From contig CM034406.1 of the NCBI GenBank assembly GCA_019925095.2, positions 10,667,388 through 10,731,387 on the forward strand: a stretch of DNA of 64,000 nt. The letters are read 5' to 3'. Below, one piece after another: positions 30,415 through 41,603 of this stretch. The DNA comes from Dendrolimus kikuchii. Taxonomy: Eukaryota > Arthropoda > Insecta > Lepidoptera > Lasiocampidae. Position 1 is the stretch's first letter; each line of letters opens with the position of its first letter. The translations under genes and the position numbers were made by a program. Under the pieces are notes generated by a model. It was not told the origin of the DNA. It made no database searches and was given only the letters and a program-made list of their open reading frames with translations.

Positions 30415-30760
30415 ATTTTATTGATTACAGCTCTTAGGGCCGGTTCGATCGGTGTGATACCACTCTCGCACAGAATATTGGCGTGAAAGCCTTGAGCTAC
30501 TCGTGTTTCGCACGTCGGGTGAGAGTTCCGACGGCAGACTTGCCTCTCTCCCTATCCAAACTTCCCTATTCGAATCCCATATACCATACCTTCTAACCCA
30601 TTCCTCTTGTCTGATCCCTCTATCTCACCCCCTATCCTATCCTCTTTATCTCGTCCTGAAGGCTGACAACGCGTCACCGTTGGTGTTCCTAACCCCTATA
30701 GGCGACAGTAACCACTTTCCATGAACTGGACAGTCTACCTATTGTAAATTTCGCAATAAA
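30415..30760 (+). mobile_element. retroposon family B, copy 1
   Basis: Shared with 35930-36290: ACAGCTCT…GCCG…TCGAT, GGTGTGATACCACTCTCGCA, CAGAATAT, CCTTGAGCTA, then a pyrimidine-rich middle (CCTATCC… repeats). Its 3' end GGTGTTCC…TATAGGCGACAGTAACC…ACTGGACAGTCTACCT…GCAATAAAAA is the 3' end of family A. Confidence 0.65.
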
Positions 30761-31139
30761 AAAAAGATTTTCACGACCAAATCAGGCAAACATTTTAAAG
30801 AACTTTATAATGAGTTTCAATGTTAACACGTAACATGCCCAAACTAAGTAAGATAATAATAATTCTTTCGCTTACAAATTAATGTACGAAGTTTTCAAAG
30901 TTAAAACATTTTCGTTATTTGTGTTCGTACATCTTTTCACCAGACTTCTTCAAATTATTTGCGGGCGGATTTACGAGTTCACTTAACTAAGGAAAGGATT
31001 AATTTAACATATGAAGTTGGTTTTCTGACTGAAGTAGTGTGTAGGTGGATTTTGTATAACATGAATAGGCACCTTCTTAGTAAGCGTGTTTTATTACTCG
31101 ACGAATATAACCGTATTATCAAAGAAGAAAATAGAGAAG

Positions 31140-31215
31140 AGGCATGAAAGTCAAGTGACAAAAAGAATGTTAAACTGGAAGATTGACGGGTATAAATTTA
31201 AAGGTAAAATAAAAA
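31140..31215 (+). pseudogene. non-LTR retrotransposon tail, cut by a SINE
   Basis: HESQVTKRMLNWKIDGYKFK then GKIKKRLTDYV, after which the SINE at 31218 begins. Same tail at 31640-31870 and 38628-38790. Confidence 0.55.
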
Positions 31216-31217
31216 AG

Positions 31218-31448
31218 AGGCTGACAGATTATGTGGTTGTGTGGACTAAGCTTTTGCCGGCCGAACTCACTGCAATGCTGAGGATCCGGGTTCGATTCCT
31301 GGCATGGTAAGTTTCGTACACGAACTTTCCGTTATTTACTATGGTCTGGGCCAGAGTGGTCCGTTGTATGTTATCCATAACACAAGCCTGATTTGCTTAG
31401 TTTGAGGACATACCATGTGTGTATTTGTCTGAGGATTTTAAAAAAAAT
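31218..31448 (+). mobile_element. tRNA-derived SINE, copy 1
   Basis: A-box region TGGTTGTGTGGACTAAG, B box GGTTCGATTCC (about 31290), body TTATTTACTATGGTCTGGG…CCGTTGTATGTTATCCATAA…TTGCTTAGTTTGAGGAC, and an A-run tail. RNA polymerase III would use the internal boxes. The 57144 and 63220 copies are closer to each other. Confidence 0.7.
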
Positions 31449-31639
31449 GTTGTACCCGTGACTGAAAAAATGAGAGGAAGAAGACTAAGGTGGGACTAAC
31501 TTTAAGAACACTATTGGTTGCTAAGTTGCAATCATCAACGATGTAAGAAAAAATAACCTCCAGTAAAGTGCATTTCGAAATCACAGATTTTTTTTTCTAG
31601 TATTCGTTTAAGCCTATATAAATACAGTCCGCTGAGCCT

Positions 31640-31870
31640 TTTTAAAGTGGCATGGGCATGTAATGAGGAGAGATGAAGTCAGTCAAAAGAATGTTAAATT
31701 GCAAGATTGATGGATACAAATGTAAAGGTAGACCAAAAAAGAGATGGAGCGACTGTGTGAAGGATGATATGTTGATTTGTGGTGTGACAGAGGACGTATG
31801 CCAGAATAGAGGAATATGGAAGGAAAAGACATTGTGCCGACCTTAAATAATTAGGAGAAGGTGAAAGAAA
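31640..31870 (+). pseudogene. non-LTR retrotransposon tail (KGRPKKRW type)
   Basis: VKRMLNCKIDGYKCKGRPKK then RWSDCVKDDMLICGVTEDVC and QNRGIWKEKT before losing frame. This basic RGRPKxRW…D…DRxxW pattern is the end of the reverse-transcriptase protein of several insect LINEs. Dead fragment. Confidence 0.6.
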
Positions 31871-33195
31871 AGAGATATAGCTTATTATCAAATGGAAGCC
31901 ATCATCCTACTTCTGTTAAACTCCGGTTGAATCTGGAACATTCGTTTAAGAGTCTGGATCCGTTTTTAAGATTCTATAGTCAATTTGGCAAAAATGATTA
32001 TAGAGTTGTCATGTTTGTCTGTCTATATATATCCCAGCCAGTACTCTGAAAATTACTTAATTTTTCTGTTAGACGATATCCGTAGTTTGGATTTTATAAT
32101 ATATCTGTATCGTCTACGTTACGAAAATACTAAATATTTTAAGAATTTATGTTTGTCTGTCTTTTTATCCGTTAGAGCTTCACGTGAAAACTACTGAAAG
32201 GATTTAAATGAAACTTGGCACAGAGCGAGCTTACATCTTAGGTCGCACTTAGATATACTTTTTGTCCCTATATAATTTTTTTCACAAAAAAAACCGACTT
32301 CACATTCTAAACCAAAAAATAAATATTTGTTAATCGGTCTAGAATTGAACGAGAAATCGAGTAAAACACATAAAAAAATAGAGACGAATTGAGACCCTCC
32401 TCCATTTGGAATTGTTTAAAAATACGTCGTTTTTGTGAGATAGACGTATATAGCAAAAAAGATGGCGTCGTGATCGCGTTTTTTGGTGTCGCCGTTGCAG
32501 TTCATTAACAAATACATTGCCGTCATGGGAAAGCAAATGAAGTTTCGCTGACACAGGCTAGTCATAAAAAATATTACAGTCAAGCTAAAAAAAAACCAGT
32601 AATAAAGTGTTAGATATCTAGCAGAGGAGATCTTGATTCAACGGGGACCTATCTACTACAATAAAAAATCTATCAGTCTGCATGTCTATTAACCTTTAAT
32701 CTTCATTTTAAATTTTTATATTTTATCAATAATATGTGTACGTACATTGTCCCGTAGCAATTATTATCTGTTCTCGTAAAAGGTTTCTCTTATGCTTCAG
32801 GTAAATACCACTGAGTAGATTGTCCTCAGCCCTCGTTAAAACAAATTGTCCTCCTCATTTAGGTGTGTAAGGAGCTTAAGGGCCCTCTATAGTGTTGTTG
32901 ACACAGCAAAAATATTTGTATTAGCGTTAAATTAAAAAGTTTCCTTCGCCCTTACGTAGTGTAGAGATATAGCATAATGTGTTTTGTATATTTAGTTAAG
33001 TTATTATTTTCATTTTAGCTTTTTCTGTTTTAATTCTCGTAACTCTTAAACATTTAATATAAAAACTACTTAATGGATCTTGTTAAAATTTATAATTGCT
33101 AAAAGTAATTTTTAAGTTGGTGCCAGTGGAACGCGACGTATGACATGATCAAGTAGCAAAAATGGGAAAAGCATCTCAAATGAACGTTTTAAATT
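31871..33195. other. mostly unassigned; Helitron-like text near 32140-32300
   Basis: GTTTGTCTGTCTTTTTATCC … AAATGAAACTTGGCACAGAG … TTTTTGTCCC at 32140-32290 resembles non-autonomous Helitron bodies. No ends visible. No gene. Confidence 0.35.
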
Positions 33196-33511
33196 TTTTT
33201 TATTGCCTGTGTTCAGGAGTCATGCAGACGGCCCACCTAATGGAAAGCGGTTACCATCGTCTATGGACATTATAACACCAAAGGTGCTAGCAATGTGCTG
33301 CCGCGCTCTAAAAGGCGACTGGAACCAGGTCACTAATGCCGGAACACAACTTAAGGTTGTTATGGCAGCAAACTGTAGATCAGGCGTGGTAGCAGGAACT
33401 ACTAGACAAGCAAATACGCTACCACCGGGTTGTGGGTTGTTTTGCCGCCTCTTAAGATAGGCCGCCCGGCCGCAGGAAATTGTATTCTTTCTTCGTGTTC
33501 CTTCACGGATA
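33196..33511 (-). mobile_element. retroposon family A copy
   Basis: Minus-strand copy from an A-run tail (33196) to GCCGCAGGAAATTGTATTCT…TTCCTTCACGGATATG at the head. Frames of 85 and 120 codons across it are artefacts of the repeat. Confidence 0.8.
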
Positions 33512-34849
33512 TGTAGGAAGAAATTAATGAAAGTAGATGAAGCGAAAGCTGTTTGTGAACATCGTCGTAAGAGATACGTCATCTCTGCTTAACTCCATGG
33601 AAAACAGATGTGATAATATGTATATAATTTTTAAGCTCTACTCCCTTGAACTCTTTTAGAAACCCTTTTGCAGTTCAAAAGTTAAAGGGAAACAGGTGTA
33701 ATTATTTTGAAAGAGAAAATCTCGCTATATATTGAGCTGAATAAAAAGGTCGCCGAACTAATTTAAATTTAATTTTTAAAGACTTGTCTAAATGGTACCT
33801 TTACGTGCGCCCGCCTTTGTACCTTAAATACTTTTCCATTTCTCTATTTCATACATAGTGTCTGACTACCCGTAAATTTTATTTTATTATGATTTTATGA
33901 CACCATTGAGTAGCGGTATATAGAGTACAACTTTTTTCAAAATTTCATTTATAAAATCTTAAAAGCTTCCGTTTTTAATAATTTGAGAAAAATAGATGGA
34001 GAGGAATTATAATTTGACTAGAATACAAATTATTTTTAGATTAGTTAGGTTTAATTAAGCTTAAGTTTTGTTCATTGTATTCGTTTATAATATTGTAAAC
34101 GTTGATTTTAATTGTTAATATACTTTAAATTTTCGATATCATTAATATTTGTACAAATCTGAATATTTTCTTACGAGTAGGTATATTCGAGTTCTATGCC
34201 TAAAAGCTTTTAAGATCACTCAAAGGCGGAATTGATTTCCCTTTTAATGTTTGAGAGGCATTGTCAAAAGTATTTTAGCCCTCTATTGATTCATTTTTCT
34301 TTGTTAACAATGGGAGTGCCGAAATCGAAGCCTACAAATTCTTGTGAATATTTGGTTTAATGATTACAAATTACGGCATTAATTTCAATTAAAGGCCAGT
34401 TGTATTGTTAAATATGTAAAAAGTTAACAATTTTTTGATTAATAATGGAGTAATAATTCAATTAGGTCTTATTATGACCTCTCCTTTTGGTCATAGGCTG
34501 ATATTTAAATGGCACATAGATTTTGTAAATGCATTTTTTTACGAAATATATGTTGTCCAAGCAGACTGGTTGGTCATTCCATATATACAATCTTCATGTC
34601 TATCCATCCATCCGTCTGTCTGTTTGCCTGTCTGACTGTTCGTTTATGTATGTATGTAACAGCAATTATTCTTAGAAATTAGTTGGTGTAATCTTAGATA
34701 TCTTCAAATATCATAGGGCTTCCAAAGGCATGACAAGTGTATGCTCCCTTCTGACTTTTTAATTTGAAGAACCTTCACAACTACTTTAAAAGAAAATTGG
34801 TTTACACAAAATGTGTTGAGTAGTTTTTCAGATATGAGGTAATTTTGAT
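33512..34849. other. unassigned stretch
   Basis: No supported gene. A Helitron-like CTGTCTGTTTGCCTGTCTGA lies near 34616. Confidence 0.35.
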
Positions 34850-34992
34850 TACATACACACATTATATCACTCATTTTTCCCATGGGGGCAGGCAGAGACG
34901 ATGAGCTCCACTTGCAATGATGCTGACAAACAATTTTCGCTGCATCTACTTTCATTAATATCTTGATACGTACAGGTTTATTTGAAATGATT
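34850..34992. repeat. dispersed repeat pair, copy 2
   Basis: CCCATGGGGGCAGGCAGAGA, CGATGAGCTCCACTTGCAAT, CAGGTTTATTTGAAATGA; see copy 1 at 29915. Confidence 0.55.
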
Positions 34993-35483
34993 TTTACCTT
35001 TCCTTTCCTTCTAACTTTTCTTCACTTCCAGAACCAACTGTACCATTCTCAATGCTGTCATATACTTGTTCTGTGATTCTACTTTTGATTAAATACTATA
35101 TTTAGAAAACACCTCTACGGAATCCTACAATGTGTATGGACTAACATACCGTTGGTTAATTTATATTGGTACCCACTGTTAAGGAAAACGAACATCTTAA
35201 GCAAATTTAGTACTCAACATGGACTTCAATATTCATAATGAAATTAAACCATTTACCACTAAGTAAAATTAAAAGCTTACACTGACGGTTGGTTTGCGTA
35301 AATATGCACATTTCCAGTTTCATCTCCGTTCAGTTTTGTTTGTTCACTGCCCCGTGCCAAGTCAAAGCGTTTGTTAGTCTACTTCAAAAGTTTGTAGAGG
35401 CTCAGAAAAGTCGGTTAAAACACGCCTGGAGATGCCAATTCAACTTGGACGGTAGTTTTAGGAAAATATATTTACTACAATTA

Positions 35484-35800
35484 TGAATGAATGAATGAAT
35501 GAAAACTCTTTATTGTTCACCATAATCTTAAATCTAGACAATTGATATGGATACATTTGTCTTTTTAGAAGTATTTGTAGCCTTAGTTAAGTTTCGCCGT
35601 GACTTTGCTCGAGTTAATTTATTTCCCGGGATAAAAGGTTTCCTAATGCTGATATTAGACGGACGAATCAAATTTAATTGATTTGATTGAAAGGTACAGA
35701 ACTGTAAAGACATAACATCACTCATTGACATTGAATGATTTAAGCTTTTGTTTATATGAATCACTTTGGTTCATTCATCTAAATTCAAATACAGAATTGA
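35484..35800 (-). mobile_element. retroposon 3' region with (TTCA)n tail, copy 1
   Basis: On the minus strand it ends GTGAACAATAAAGAGTTTTC then (ATTC)n: an AATAAA signal with a tetranucleotide tail. Related 3' ends lie at 51995-52075 and 60503-60570, and internal text recurs at 14660-14780. Confidence 0.6.
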
Positions 35801-35929
35801 ACCGTTTAACATCGGCTAATGATTGTCTTCCTTCATCAAAGCTCTTATTGAAAATAGCAGTTTTCTTAAAAGAATCTACGCTCTTGAAATAATGTAATTA
35901 CGTGGTAGCACCACGCTGGAGTCATCATC

Positions 35930-36290
35930 ATGTTGATAACAGCTCTGAGAGCCGTCTCGATTGGTGTGATACTACGCTCTTACAGAATATCGCCGTGCCT
36001 TGAGCTAAAAGTGTTTCGTGCAATGAGTAACAATTCCGTTGGCCTACTGCTCCCTGCCCCTATTCCATTGTCCTATCCCATTCCTGCTGTTTGATCCTTC
36101 TAACCCATCGATTTTATCCTATCCCTCCAATCCTATACTCTTTATTCTATCCCTCCTATCACATCTTATCCTAAAGGCTAGGAATGCGTTGGCTTCGCTG
36201 CTGGTGTTCCAAAGGTCTACAGGCGACGGTGACTACTTTTTATTAATTAGATGGACCGTCTGTCTGTTTGCCAGCCTCGAAATAAATAAG
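35930..36290 (+). mobile_element. retroposon family B, copy 2
   Basis: ACAGCTCTGAGAGCCG, GGTGTGATACTACGCTCTTA, CAGAATAT, CCTTGAGCTA, pyrimidine-rich middle, then the shared 3' end (CTACAGGCGACGGTGACTAC, GGACCGTCTGTCTGTTTGCC). Diverged from copy 1. Confidence 0.65.
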
Positions 36291-36339
36291 AATCACTTAG
36301 AGTTACAAGCATTCAAACGGCAGATCACACACCCAGACA

Positions 36340-36860
36340 AAGAAACAAGTTACTTACTTACTCTGTTGTCTCAGCGACCCAAGTGGGTCTTAGCCTCCGA
36401 AACTAGAACATGCCATTTTTTCGCTGTCCTGTGCAGTATCTAGTCAATTATCAGTTCAAAGCTCCGACAGTTCAGCCTCCTCTCTGTTTTTATCGGCCGT
36501 CCCAAATAGGCTTTCCTCACATTGCGATCCTCTCCAATCCGTTCTACGTGACAGAGCTAGCGGAGGCGGTGAGATTTTATGTCTCCTATTATATTGTGCT
36601 CAGCCACGAGATTCTCAATGCAGAGGTTAGTTCGGACCCTCCAGCTGCCATCCTCTCTCTTTATTGGATACAGAATCTTACGGAGAACCTTCCTTTCCGC
36701 TACTAAAAGCTGATTCTCCTCCTTGAGGGTAAGCGTCCAAGCTTTACCCATACATCAGGATGGGCCGTATGACGGTTTTATAGATCTTGATTTTGGTTTT
36801 CCTGTTTAGAAGCCGGGACACCAGTACCTTATGCAGGGCTGCACAACACCTCAGGGCGTT
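36340..36860 (-). pseudogene. non-LTR retrotransposon RT C-terminal half, frameshifted
   Basis: Minus-strand readings in order: LNRKTKIKIYKTVIRPILMY, then GKAWTLTLKEENQLLVAERK, VLRKILYPIKREDGSWRVRT, NLCIENLVAEHNIIGDIKSH, then RKAYLGRP and VSEAKTHLGR near 36385. This is the widely seen end of insect LINE reverse transcriptases (KxxIYKTVIRPxLxYGxExWTL … ERKxLRxIxGP … HRLRWxGHxxRM … GRP … EAKxHFG). The largest single open piece is 36557-36751. Several frameshifts and stops. The longest LINE remnant in the window. Confidence 0.75.
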
Positions 36861-37415
36861 TTGTATACGTCGAAAAAAAAACAAGTTACACTACATAAAC
36901 ATATTTTGTTCTGATTGAAGATCAAACCCACGAACACGTCGAAGCATGACGTGCTATCGAATTGTTTACTGTTATAAATAAATCATTATTATACGTTACG
37001 ATAAACTATCAGATTCAATAAATATGTATGAGATAATTCTGACACTTTGCCAAAGGAAAGGGTTGGAAAGAAAACACCTTGTCCCAGGCATTTTGTCACG
37101 TATTTTATCGAACATGTTGTAGATAGGTAAGTACTGTAGGCACGTGTGTCATTGCAAATGTCTGGTACAGCGTTCTTAGGACAAAGGCACACCGTTGGAT
37201 GACTTTCTTTGTCCCGTCTAGTAATCATACACTGCGAGTTTTTGTTACAATTTTTTGTGACGTATAATATTCATATTTCTGTATACCACAATTTTCGCAT
37301 ACAAAAATATTCTTACATTCGAACATGAACCTCGTTTTGTGATTGGCATCAGTCAGCAACTATCGTGTTTGGTAGTCGGACACCTTTTCTTTAATCGCAA
37401 TGTAAAGTTTTTAAT

Positions 37416-37549
37416 GGCCGGTTCCCATATCTTACGGACAGTTCATTGGCCTTACTATCGGTTAAAATTTGACTGCTCCACATAAGTAATGTCAAAATTC
37501 AACCGTTGGTAGGGCAAGTGAATGAATACTAAGATATAAAAACCGGCCC
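37416..37549. mobile_element. MITE (GGCCGGTTCC ends), copy 1
   Basis: Left GGCCGGTTCCCATATCTTAC; the right end on the other strand reads GGGCCGGTTTTTATATCTTA. The interior is nearly palindromic (CCTTACTATCGGTTAAAATT / AATTCAACCGTTGGTAGGGC). Copies at 43211, 49513 and 57659. Confidence 0.8.
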
Positions 37550-37624
37550 TTATTCAACATTTAATAGAATTGCACACAAGCACATTTCTAAACCTAGTAT
37601 TAAACTTTTATTATTTGTTATTAT

Positions 37625-38147
37625 TGTTACGAGTTGCGAGACTCGAATTAAAATGCCGTTGGAATTATTATAGAGTTTATTAGAACTATACAAACACGTA
37701 TAACACAGGTAAAAATATAACCGAACACAATAAATCCAAATGTAATGCAGAAGGTCGTAATTCAATAAAACGCGCAAAGTCCGTCAGTATTAGATTCCCG
37801 ATTGTAGTACACACGTCTCGTCTTGATCGTGGTTCTCGCTCGACTGCCCCCTCCCTCAGTCAGGCCATCGTTTTATACTGCACAAATGCAATGTGCCCGC
37901 CCGGCAACGTGACTGAATTTCCTAGAATCAGCTTGTACTTTTAAATCCATAACACCTGGCTAATGAGGCAGCCTGAAGCGGCCGTAAATGAGTACAATAG
38001 AACAATAGACTGTTCTCTAGAGACGTATGCCACTAAAGAAGTAAACAAAAGAAGACGATCATAAAAGAATTACAATTAGTTCAGATGCCGACGGGTGATA
38101 AATGTGCTTCTACAAATTTGTACGTGGAATCTGTCTTTGTCGTAACA
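37625..38147 (-). mobile_element. solo LTR, copy 1
   Basis: Starts TGTTAC and ends GTAACA, 523 bp, flanked by TTAT on both sides (37621-37624 and 38148-38151). Matches 56213-56713 (same strand) and 57896-58413 (opposite). On the minus strand it has GTGCAGTATAAAACG (TATA-type promoter) and, further on, CTAATAAACTC (polyadenylation signal). The 4-bp duplication and TG…CA ends fit a Ty3/gypsy-type retrotransposon. No internal gag-pol is attached. Confidence 0.88.
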
Positions 38148-38311
38148 TTATTATATGAATCAGGAAAATACAAAACACAAGAGGTCTTGCCAACGCGTTG
38201 CCGGCTTCGAAGTAAGCTTTCTAACTTCATTGTTAGATAACAGTAAACAACTTGTAAACAGATTTGTGTTTAAAGTTTTCAAATTTCGAATTGATGAATA
38301 AAATTTAATTA

Positions 38312-38625
38312 GATTTTTTTTATTGCATGAGTTCAGCAAATAGGCAGACGGCCCACCCGATGGAAAGGGGTTACCATCGCCTATGGACATTTATAACACC
38401 AAAGGTGCTACCAATGTGCTGCCGCTCTCTAAAGGGAGACTAGGACCTGGCCACTAATGCCGGAACACAACTCAATGTTGTTGTGGCGGCATACTCTAGA
38501 CCACGGGAGGTAGCCATACCGACGGGCAAATACCACCTAACTGTGGGTTGTATTATCGCCTCTTACGCCAGACCTCCCGGCCACAGGAAATCGTATTCAT
38601 TCTTCGTTCCTGCACCGATAAATGA
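38312..38625 (-). mobile_element. retroposon family A copy
   Basis: Minus-strand copy from the A-run tail and GCAGACGGCCCACCCGATGG to GGCCACAGGAAATCGTATTC at the head. Directly adjoins a LINE fragment at 38628. Confidence 0.8.
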
Positions 38626-38627
38626 TC

Positions 38628-38790
38628 TTCTTCTTTTCATTCTCCTTCTCCTAATTGTTTAGGGTCGCCACAATATGTCTTCTATTTTGGTCATCCTTCA
38701 CACAGACTATCCATCTTTTTGTATGTCTACTTTTACATTTGTACCCGTCAATCTTCCAGTTTAAAAGTATTTTTGCCACGTGATTTATTC
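38628..38790 (-). pseudogene. non-LTR retrotransposon tail
   Basis: The minus-strand reading HVAKILLNWKIDGYKCKSRH then TKRWIVCVKDDQNRRHIVAT parallels 31640-31870. Decayed. Confidence 0.55.
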
Positions 38791-39139
38791 CCTCTTTGCA
38801 TTACTAATTGGTCAAGGGATAATAAACATCAAACCAAATCACAGCACCGAAACGACTATGCAAGTAAATCCGCAGCCTATAACAAGATTCTTTGTAAATA
38901 ATAGAGCCTATTGTACGATTCAGTGTACTTTTGTTCGAGGCTGAACTTGCAGACAATGAAAGATATCTGGCCATTACTCGTTGTTTACGTGGCGGACGGA
39001 ATTGTATTTTTCCGGATTGGTTTTTATATGCAAGAGTGAGCGGGATTGTGTGTACAATACACGATGGGAAGCCAATAAAATACACAAAAATGAACGGTGA
39101 TTTTTATAACTAAAGGAGTTTTTGACTGAGTATAATTAG

Positions 39140-39260
39140 AGGCTTTTCATAAATTTCGTCACACGTTAAGGGGGGGAGGAGGTCGACGAACTGTGACATT
39201 ATGTGACAAGGACTGGAGAGGTGTCGAAAAATCATGAAATTCGTGTGATGTAACTTGTGG
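39140..39260 (+). repeat. dispersed repeat pair, copy 1 (CTTGTGGATRGCC end)
   Basis: TGTGACATTATGTGACAAGG, AGAGGTGTCGAAAAATCATG, AAATTCGTGTGATGTAACTT and GTGGATAGCC match the reverse complement of 45712-45805. Confidence 0.6.
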
Positions 39261-39373
39261 ATAGCCCCGTATGGTTTTCATAAGTTTCTTTTAAGATAAC
39301 TTAGCTCTCTAGGGATCAAAGTTTGTAAAAAAATATTATCTATTAATGCAATACAGAATCTGAATGGATTTTT

Positions 39374-39684
39374 ATCCGTGCAGGAACGGAGAAAGAATAA
39401 AATTTCCTGCGGCCGAGCGGCCAGTCGTAAGAGGCGACAACATAACCCACAGCCAGGTGGTAGGATATTTGTCCGACTGGATGGCTACCACCCCTGGTCT
39501 AGAGTACGCCGCCGTAACAACCTTGATTTGTGTTTCGGCATTAGTGACCAGGTTCCAGTCTCTCTTAAGAGAGCAGCAGCGCATTTGTAGCACCTTTAGT
39601 GTTGCAAATGTCCATTGACGACAGTAACCGCTTTCCATCAAGTGGGCCGTCTGCCTGTCTGCTGAACTCATGCAATAAAAAAAA
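39374..39684 (+). mobile_element. retroposon family A copy
   Basis: CCGTGCAGGAACGGAGAAAG…, TTTCCTGCGGCCGAGCGGCC, body, then 3' end GTGGGCCGTCTGCCTGTCTG…GCAATAAAAAAAAA. Frames of 70, 84 and 99 codons over this stretch are repeat artefacts. Confidence 0.82.
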
Positions 39685-39839
39685 ACTGAATTATAAGTAT
39701 TAATTTAAATACATTTTTGTAAATATTTAACCAAAATAAGATAGTTTGCATACGGAGAAAATAAATTAAGAGATTAATTATTATATGTAAGTCGAGCACT
39801 ATTTGCACCACAAGTTTTTTTTGTTAAAGTTTGTGTGCA

Positions 39840-40290
39840 ATACCAAATGTCGCGATCGCGGTTAAGCGGACTGTATTTTTGCGAATTTTACGCGAAAAAT
39901 AGTGCGCTGGCCAGTGAGAGCAAATCTTATAACGAATAGTCAACACACCTTACGAAGAGCGGGTTTCAAGTCCGATGGTTGGCGCGTGGCGCCGACTAAT
40001 GGTCTTGTGGACACAATTTTAGTTTAAAAAGAGCAGTTTTCATGGCACTCACGTCGAGGATACGGCACTGGCACACTGGATGGCCAAGGTTGCGAATATT
40101 TCCACCAAATACGAAATGCGTCTGTTTTGATGCGAATTCAACGAACGAACTTACTTACTGTGTCCGTAGACGACGGGCGCAGAGAGTGACTGTCGACACA
40201 ATTTCTACCCTCATTGGCTCGCGCGACAAAAAAATACTAATCTAATCCGATCGAAAACTGTCGCTAATTAAACGAATAAAAAACGCTAAC
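39840..40290. promoter_or_regulatory. CpG-rich patch with a 67-codon frame (40042-40245)
   Basis: A cluster of CG dinucleotides (CGCGATCGCGG, TTACGCGAAAAATAGTGCG, GGCGCGTGGCGCCG, GACGACGGGCGCAG) stands out from AT-rich flanks. The plus-strand ATG at 40042 opens MALTSRIRHWHTGWPRLRIF…, 67 codons, unrecognised. Possible promoter with a first exon, or the remains of an unfamiliar transposon. No TATA box or initiator that I can assign. Confidence 0.25.
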
Positions 40291-41204
40291 GCTAATTAAT
40301 ATTACACTACCAACAAAAAGAGACGATTTGTGCAGTTTGTTTATACAGTTCAACCAAATTGAATCAAATTATTTATTTGAAATAAATTTTTAATACTATT
40401 TTGATTTCTTGAAGCAGGTATACGGCCAAAAATTTCATAAAAATGGGTAATTTTGGAAGTATGAAAGAATAATAATATAATAATTATGTCTACTAATCAG
40501 TCACCATTAGTGTTTGATTTAAAAAATGTTGAGAAATGTCTGTGCTCTATTTTCATTACAATATCTCCCTGTCTTAAGTTTCGGTCTATTTCGAAGAGCG
40601 TTTACCAGCGTTTTTTTTAATATCTTCCAAATTAATACAGTTCACAATATGGGTATTTATTTTCAATGCGTTTTTTGTATCAAATTGAAAGTCCGTTAGA
40701 TCGTCGTAGAGTTTTAGGATTTTTTCTTCAGGTCTATTCTTTCCGTCCCATCTTGTACTTGATCAGAAAACCTTTTTATTTATTCCCTTTAGGTTTATTT
40801 TATATGTTGTCAGGCATTGTATAAACATTGTACTAGTTCAGTGTTTTGTTTTCAGCAAAAAAAGGGTTCTTTGCCAACTGTACTGATATTTTGTTTATCT
40901 TTCAAACTGGGACAAACCACTGGGATCTCAAAAGGGCATTTTATTGCGATTGCTCTTCGAGACTTCTTCAAAGTTTGGGTATCTTTGAAACTTTGTTTTG
41001 AGAAAAAACTATAAAGTTTTATTTACTATTTTGAGGTAAGTATTAAGCTAGTTAATGCCTAGCATGCGTTGTAATGCCTTTTCACAATGATTTTTTCGTA
41101 GTTTCTATTATACAATGCAACTGCAGTGCTACTTATTGTATAATAGGTATTTAGCACTGTCATAAACCTTTAAGTTCTAACAATAACCGTACAGCTTTAC
41201 ACCA
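40291..41204. other. unassigned; contains a 12-bp hairpin at 41105-41146
   Basis: CTATTATACAAT (41105-41116) pairs with 41135-41146 around an 18-nt loop. Nothing else supported. Confidence 0.4.
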
Positions 41205-41410
41205 CTTATAATTCCGACCGGCAGTTTTCGTTTGCGCAGAAAAGTGCAGACCGGTTTTCGACATGTAAATCATCTATATTCAACTTTATTCACAAACGTA
41301 AATGGCATAATGTTGGCTTGCTATACATTCTTAGCTCTGTTCCGCTTACACGATTCGTAAACTATCCCGTGCAATTAAAATTGGTCTATTGCGCAGGTAC
41401 AGTGGGAGGA
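41205..41410 (-). repeat. dispersed repeat pair, copy 1
   Basis: The reverse complement matches 60580-60790: GCGCAATAGACCAATTTTAA, CGTGTAAGCGGAACAGAGCT, GATTTACATGTCGAAAACC, GTCGGAATTATAA. Unclassified, about 200 bp. Confidence 0.65.
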
Positions 41411-41603
41411 ATTAAATTATGTGTAAAACTGTAAAAAAAAGGTTTCGACTTATTATAATGAATATTGCCAGAAATAGAATCGAACCCTCTGGAATATATA
41501 ACCGGTTTTTATATATTTAAACCCATTCATTTGCTTTAACTACTTGTGAAAACATAAACTAGTAATACCAATTTTCTACATAGGTAAGAGAATGGGTAGT
41601 AAG

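Noticed and set aside
33203..33582. 85- and 120-codon frames
   Set aside because: Both lie across a family A retroposon; similar frames recur at its other copies (26611, 39372, 47007).
36039..36443. 134-codon plus frame rich in Ser, Pro and Leu
   Set aside because: Reads through the pyrimidine-rich middle of retroposon family B and into a LINE remnant on the other strand.
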